Source of the DNA: Nostoc punctiforme NIES-2108
GTDB lineage: Bacteria; Cyanobacteriota; Cyanobacteriia; Cyanobacteriales; Nostocaceae
Reading direction: 5' to 3'
Length of the DNA: 54,157 bases
Assembly (NCBI GenBank): GCA_003326195.1
Contig: LXQE01000154.1
Coordinates: forward strand, 23,818-77,974
In this document: positions 51,457 to 54,157 of the stretch, one piece after another
Numbering within the stretch: the first letter of the stretch is position 1
Layout of the letters: each line of letters begins with the position of its first letter
Program-made: the position numbers and the translations under genes
Notes under the pieces: model-generated
Database searches by the model: none
What the model was told of the DNA's origin: nothing
What the model saw: only the letters and a program-made list of their open reading frames with translations

Positions 51457-52302
51457 ATGCTGCTCAAGATTAAACGCAAAATATCTTCACTGGGATCTGA
51501 ATTAGTTTACAGATTAGCACTTTGGAAACATGCTGCTAATTTGCCTGTACTGGAAGCAGGCGATCGCAAAATTCTTGATGACCTTAAACGTGATGGTATT
51601 CATATTACCACACTTGCTGAATTGGGATTCGATTCAACAGCAGAATTGCTCAAGGCAGCTTATGGTTATTCGTCCCAAATGGAATCTGGCAATCATGACG
51701 ATTCAAATGAAAAATTTCCCCAAGTTTACACAGTTACATATTTACATGAATTTGCTACTTGGGGAAGCGAAAAAAGGCTCCTAAACATCATTGAAAACTA
51801 CATTGGTCTGCCAATCGTTTTTCATGGTGTACATCTCCGCAAGGATTTTCCTAATAAAAGTCAGTTTGGTACACAACTATGGCATAAAGATGCAGAAGAC
51901 CGCCGCATGATCAAAATCATTATTTACTTAAATGATGTTGAAGAAAAGCACGGGCCATTTGAATATATACCAGCCTCTTTAACCTCTTTATTTAGATTAA
52001 ACTATTACCGTACTTACTACAAGCTTTGGCAATCTGGTCATTTAGGCATCACCGATGAAGAACTAAATGAAATTATCCCGAAAGAAGCTTGGAAATCTTG
52101 TACAGGATTAGCAGGAACAGTCATTATTGTCGATCCCAAAAAAGCCATACATCACGGTACATCACGCACAGAAGATAGGCTAACTCTATTCTCCTGCTAT
52201 ACTTCTACTTCTCCCGATCGCCCAGAAGTTTGTACTCAATATCGAGACAATACTTTTCCTCAACCAAAGTTAACTGAATCAGTCAGTAATAGCGCCATAT
52301 AG
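51457..52302 (+). CDS. PhyH-like Fe(II)/2-oxoglutarate dioxygenase, copy 2
   Basis: A 281-residue paralogue of the preceding gene, collinear throughout, with the metal and cosubstrate residues at the same numbers: His143/Asp145 (LWHKDAEDRR), His233 (KAIHHGTSRTEDR), Arg241. It starts 21 bases after the stop of copy 1. Both copies keep all catalytic residues, so both should be active. Confidence 0.82.
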   Translation: MLLKIKRKISSLGSELVYRLALWKHAANLPVLEAGDRKILDDLKRDGIHITTLAELGFDSTAELLKAAYGYSSQMESGNHDDSNEKFPQVYTVTYLHEFATWGSEKRLLNIIENYIGLPIVFHGVHLRKDFPNKSQFGTQLWHKDAEDRRMIKIIIYLNDVEEKHGPFEYIPASLTSLFRLNYYRTYYKLWQSGHLGITDEELNEIIPKEAWKSCTGLAGTVIIVDPKKAIHHGTSRTEDRLTLFSCYTSTSPDRPEVCTQYRDNTFPQPKLTESVSNSAI

Positions 52303-52434
52303 TTCAATTAAAGCAAACTACTTGTTAATAGAAAAATCTGCTCAAAACTATTCTTGATGAGATTTATAACAAGTTAAGTTTTTAAATTTGCCAAGTTTTG
52401 TTGTCGTCAATATTCCTATCGAGGTTATTCATTC

Positions 52435-52980
52435 ATGCTCTTCACTCCAACTGCACTCAAAGACGCATTCATCATTGATTTAGAAGAAAAGCCAGACCAC
52501 CGTGGTTTTTTCGCTCGGTCTTTCTGCGCTCAAGAATTTGAAGCACACGGATTAAAGCCAACAGTTGCCCAATGTAACCTGTCTTTTAATTACAAAAAAG
52601 GTACTATCCGGGGAATGCACTATCAAGTTCTGCCAGCAGCAGAAACAAAATTAATTCGCTGTACGAAAGGCGCAATCTACGACGTAATTATTGATATGCG
52701 TCCTGAATCTCCTAGCTTTTTATCACATATTGGTGTAGAGCTAACCCCAGAAAATCGCCGTGCTTTATATGTTCCAGAAATGTTTGCTCATGGCTATCAA
52801 GCGCTCACCGATGAGACTGAAGTTGTATATCAAGTGGGTGAATTTTACACCCCAGGATATGAAAGAGGTTTACGCTATGACGATCCATTCTTTAACATTG
52901 ATTGGCCTCTAGATGTGACTGAAATCTCCGAGAAAGATTTAAATTGGCCTTTGTTGAGAATGATGACTGTTGGCGTATAG
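52435..52980 (+). CDS. rfbC: dTDP-4-dehydrorhamnose 3,5-epimerase family protein
   Basis: A 181-residue RmlC-type cupin: PDHRGFFARSFCAQEF, TVAQCNLSFNYKKGTIRGMHYQ with catalytic His62, DVIIDMRPESPSF, YVPEMFAHGYQALTDETEVVYQ and DPFFNIDWPL. The family epimerises 4-keto-6-deoxy sugar nucleotides. No rmlA, rmlB or rmlD is in the window; beside rfbF it may act on a CDP-linked 4-keto sugar instead of the dTDP one. Confidence 0.88.
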   Translation: MLFTPTALKDAFIIDLEEKPDHRGFFARSFCAQEFEAHGLKPTVAQCNLSFNYKKGTIRGMHYQVLPAAETKLIRCTKGAIYDVIIDMRPESPSFLSHIGVELTPENRRALYVPEMFAHGYQALTDETEVVYQVGEFYTPGYERGLRYDDPFFNIDWPLDVTEISEKDLNWPLLRMMTVGV

Positions 52981-53333
52981 ACTATTTCTCTTTGCCAGGT
53001 GTTTTTCGTACAACACACTGGCTCCTCTGCATTAGGTAAGGTACTTCTAAAAAATATACCATCGCTCGCTATAGAGGCAGGGGAGGGAATATGCAAGAGC
53101 AAATCAATAAGAAAAGTTTGCCTAAGCCTACAGAAATGCTGTGGAGCAAATTATCAAAAATCATAGCCGGAAAACAGACTGCTGTTATAGCATCTAGCAA
53201 ACAACCAGTTAGTAGCTGTCATTAATGATAATTTCCATGAAAATGTACTTAATGTTTAGCTGTAAAAATTATTAAGTGCAAAATTATCGAGAATTTGTAA
53301 CACAACAAACAGTTCCAAAAAGGAGTTTAGTTC
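52981..53333. other. intergenic region with one short reading frame
   Basis: It separates rfbC from the last gene in the window. Apart from the 44-codon frame at 53091-53225 it is AT-rich. The ribosome-binding site of the last gene (AAAAGGAG) is at 53316-53323. Confidence 0.5.
53091..53225 (+). CDS. 44-residue reading frame with a strong ribosome-binding site
   Basis: ATG to TAA, with AGGGGAGGG ending three bases before the ATG. The peptide (MQEQINKKSLPKPTEMLWSK, LSKIIAGKQTAVIASSKQPV, SSCH) is basic, without a hydrophobic helix. The strong Shine-Dalgarno match is rare for a chance frame, but no family is recognised. Alternatively the purine run belongs to a longer, non-coding leader. Confidence 0.4.
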   Translation: MQEQINKKSLPKPTEMLWSKLSKIIAGKQTAVIASSKQPVSSCH

Positions 53334-54157
53334 ATGATTATTATCGATCGCGCCTTACAAGCCCGTGCAGCAGCAGGAAATCCTATCAAGGTGGGAATGA
53401 TCGGTGCTGGTTTTATGGGTCGAGGAATTGCCAACCAAATTGTCAATTCAGTGCCAGGAATGGAGTTAGTTGCTATTTCTAATCGTCAGATTGGTGCAGC
53501 TAAACAAGCTTATTCGGAAGCAGGAATTGAAGATATTCAAGTTGTTGCAACTGTCAGCGAATTAGAAGATGCGATCGCTAACGGTAAGTATGCGGTCACA
53601 GAGGACGCTAAGTTACTGTGTCGGGCTGAGGGCATCGATGCATTAATCGAAGTCACGGGTGCAGTGGAATTTGGCGCTGGGATCGTTATGGAAGCGATCG
53701 CCCACCGCAAACATGTGATTATGATGAATGCCGAACTCGACGGCACCATTGGCCCCATCCTGAAAGTGTATGCTGACAAAGCAGGTGTGATTCTCAGCGC
53801 TTGTGATGGCGATCAGCCAGGGGTACAAATGAACCTTTATCGCTTTGTAAAAAGCATTGGTTTAACTCCCTTATTGTGCGGTAACATTAAAGGACTCCAA
53901 GACCCCTATCGCAATCCCACCACCCAGGAAGGATTTGCTAAACGTTGGGGTCAAAAGCCCCACATGGTGGCTAGCTTTGCCGACGGAAGCAAAATTTCCT
54001 TCGAGCAAGCGATCGTTGCCAATGCCACAGGCATGAAAGTCGCCAAACGGGGAATGTTGGGATATGACTTCAGCGGTCATGTCGATGAAATGACCCAGTT
54101 ATATGATGTTGAACAACTCAAAGAACTAGGCGGTATTGTCGATTATGTAGTTGGAGC
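53334..54157 (+). CDS. homoserine dehydrogenase-like NAD(P)-dependent oxidoreductase (cut by window edge)
   Basis: The frame starts at ATG 53334 (MIIIDRALQARAAAGNPIKV) after AAAAGGAG and is open to the end of the window, 274 codons. The NAD(P) fold is VGMIGAGFMGRGIANQI (about 20-36). AEGIDALIEVTGAVEFGA, KHVIMMNAELDGTIGP and ACDGDQPGVQMNLYRFV resemble the homoserine dehydrogenase/SAF-domain oxidoreductases found in polysaccharide loci. The C-terminal SAF domain would lie beyond the edge. The substrate is unknown. Confidence 0.82.
   Translation, partial: MIIIDRALQARAAAGNPIKVGMIGAGFMGRGIANQIVNSVPGMELVAISNRQIGAAKQAYSEAGIEDIQVVATVSELEDAIANGKYAVTEDAKLLCRAEGIDALIEVTGAVEFGAGIVMEAIAHRKHVIMMNAELDGTIGPILKVYADKAGVILSACDGDQPGVQMNLYRFVKSIGLTPLLCGNIKGLQDPYRNPTTQEGFAKRWGQKPHMVASFADGSKISFEQAIVANATGMKVAKRGMLGYDFSGHVDEMTQLYDVEQLKELGGIVDYVVG

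Overview
The window comes from a filamentous, Nostoc/Anabaena-type cyanobacterium. The evidence is the frequent GCGATCGC (HIP1) octamers, intergenic heptamer tandem repeats (TTTTGAA, GGGCATT and relatives), a dispersed ~29-bp GC-rich repeat, and typically cyanobacterial genes: helical carotenoid protein and OCP C-terminal homologue, Tab2/Atab2, a PATAN response regulator, DUF4330 and HCP/CTDH relatives. No tRNA, rRNA or CRISPR array was recognised.

Layout. 1-5.5 kb: DUF4330 protein (cut by the left edge), an alpha/beta hydrolase lacking catalytic residues, two conserved proteins of unknown function, FtsE and a GT26 glycosyltransferase. 5.7-8.9 kb: a hairpin that looks like an IS200/IS605 right end, a NarL-type regulator, and a REC-GAF-PP2C phosphatase with an RsbW-like kinase three bases behind it (partner switching). 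8.9-13.8 kb: two related MITE-like elements, an OCP C-terminal-domain homologue, QueG with an overlapping HAD phosphatase, a helical carotenoid protein and a DevA/MacB-type ATPase. 13.9-15.7 kb: a SocA/Panacea-domain gene overlapping an unrecognised gene (possible toxin-antitoxin pair) and an HNH nuclease overlapping a small gene. 15.7-19.5 kb: zinc alcohol dehydrogenase, GT4 glycosyltransferase, zinc ribbon, exonuclease III.

19.9-22.7 kb holds a HopA1-like protein and an aminoglycoside-phosphotransferase-like kinase, the enzyme pair that dehydrates Ser/Thr in class V lanthipeptide and thioamitide pathways; a 37-residue reading frame lies upstream on the same strand. 23.2-27.9 kb: a TMEM14 protein, then a same-strand series of DUF815 AAA ATPase, membrane-anchored coiled coil with a TerB_C-like end, and a BrxC/BrxD-type (DUF2791) ATPase. 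40.6-44.4 kb: a VWA (TerY-like) protein, PP2C phosphatase and kinase-TPR protein, the TerY-P triad, closed by a strong terminator. The window thus carries two modules that comparative genomics links to Ter-type stress or defence systems.

28-38.5 kb is patchy: Uma2 protein, N-acylglucosamine 2-epimerase, aspartoacylase, Tab2, an ice-binding (DUF3494) PEP-CTERM protein, YciI, PheT and a secreted protein. These are mixed with decayed toxin-antitoxin genes (MazEF-like, a ribbon-helix-helix fragment, a VapC cut by a repeat) and a 21-85-bp minisatellite. The 29-bp dispersed repeat sits in frame inside the epimerase and aspartoacylase genes, adding about nine or ten residues to each.

44.7 kb to the right edge is a surface-polysaccharide locus: glucose-1-phosphate cytidylyltransferase, an LhgO-type oxidase, a sugar-nucleotide epimerase/dehydratase, two tandem GT2 glycosyltransferases, two tandem PhyH-like 2-oxoglutarate dioxygenases, an RfbC-type epimerase, a 44-codon reading frame with a strong ribosome-binding site, and a homoserine-dehydrogenase-like oxidoreductase cut by the right edge.
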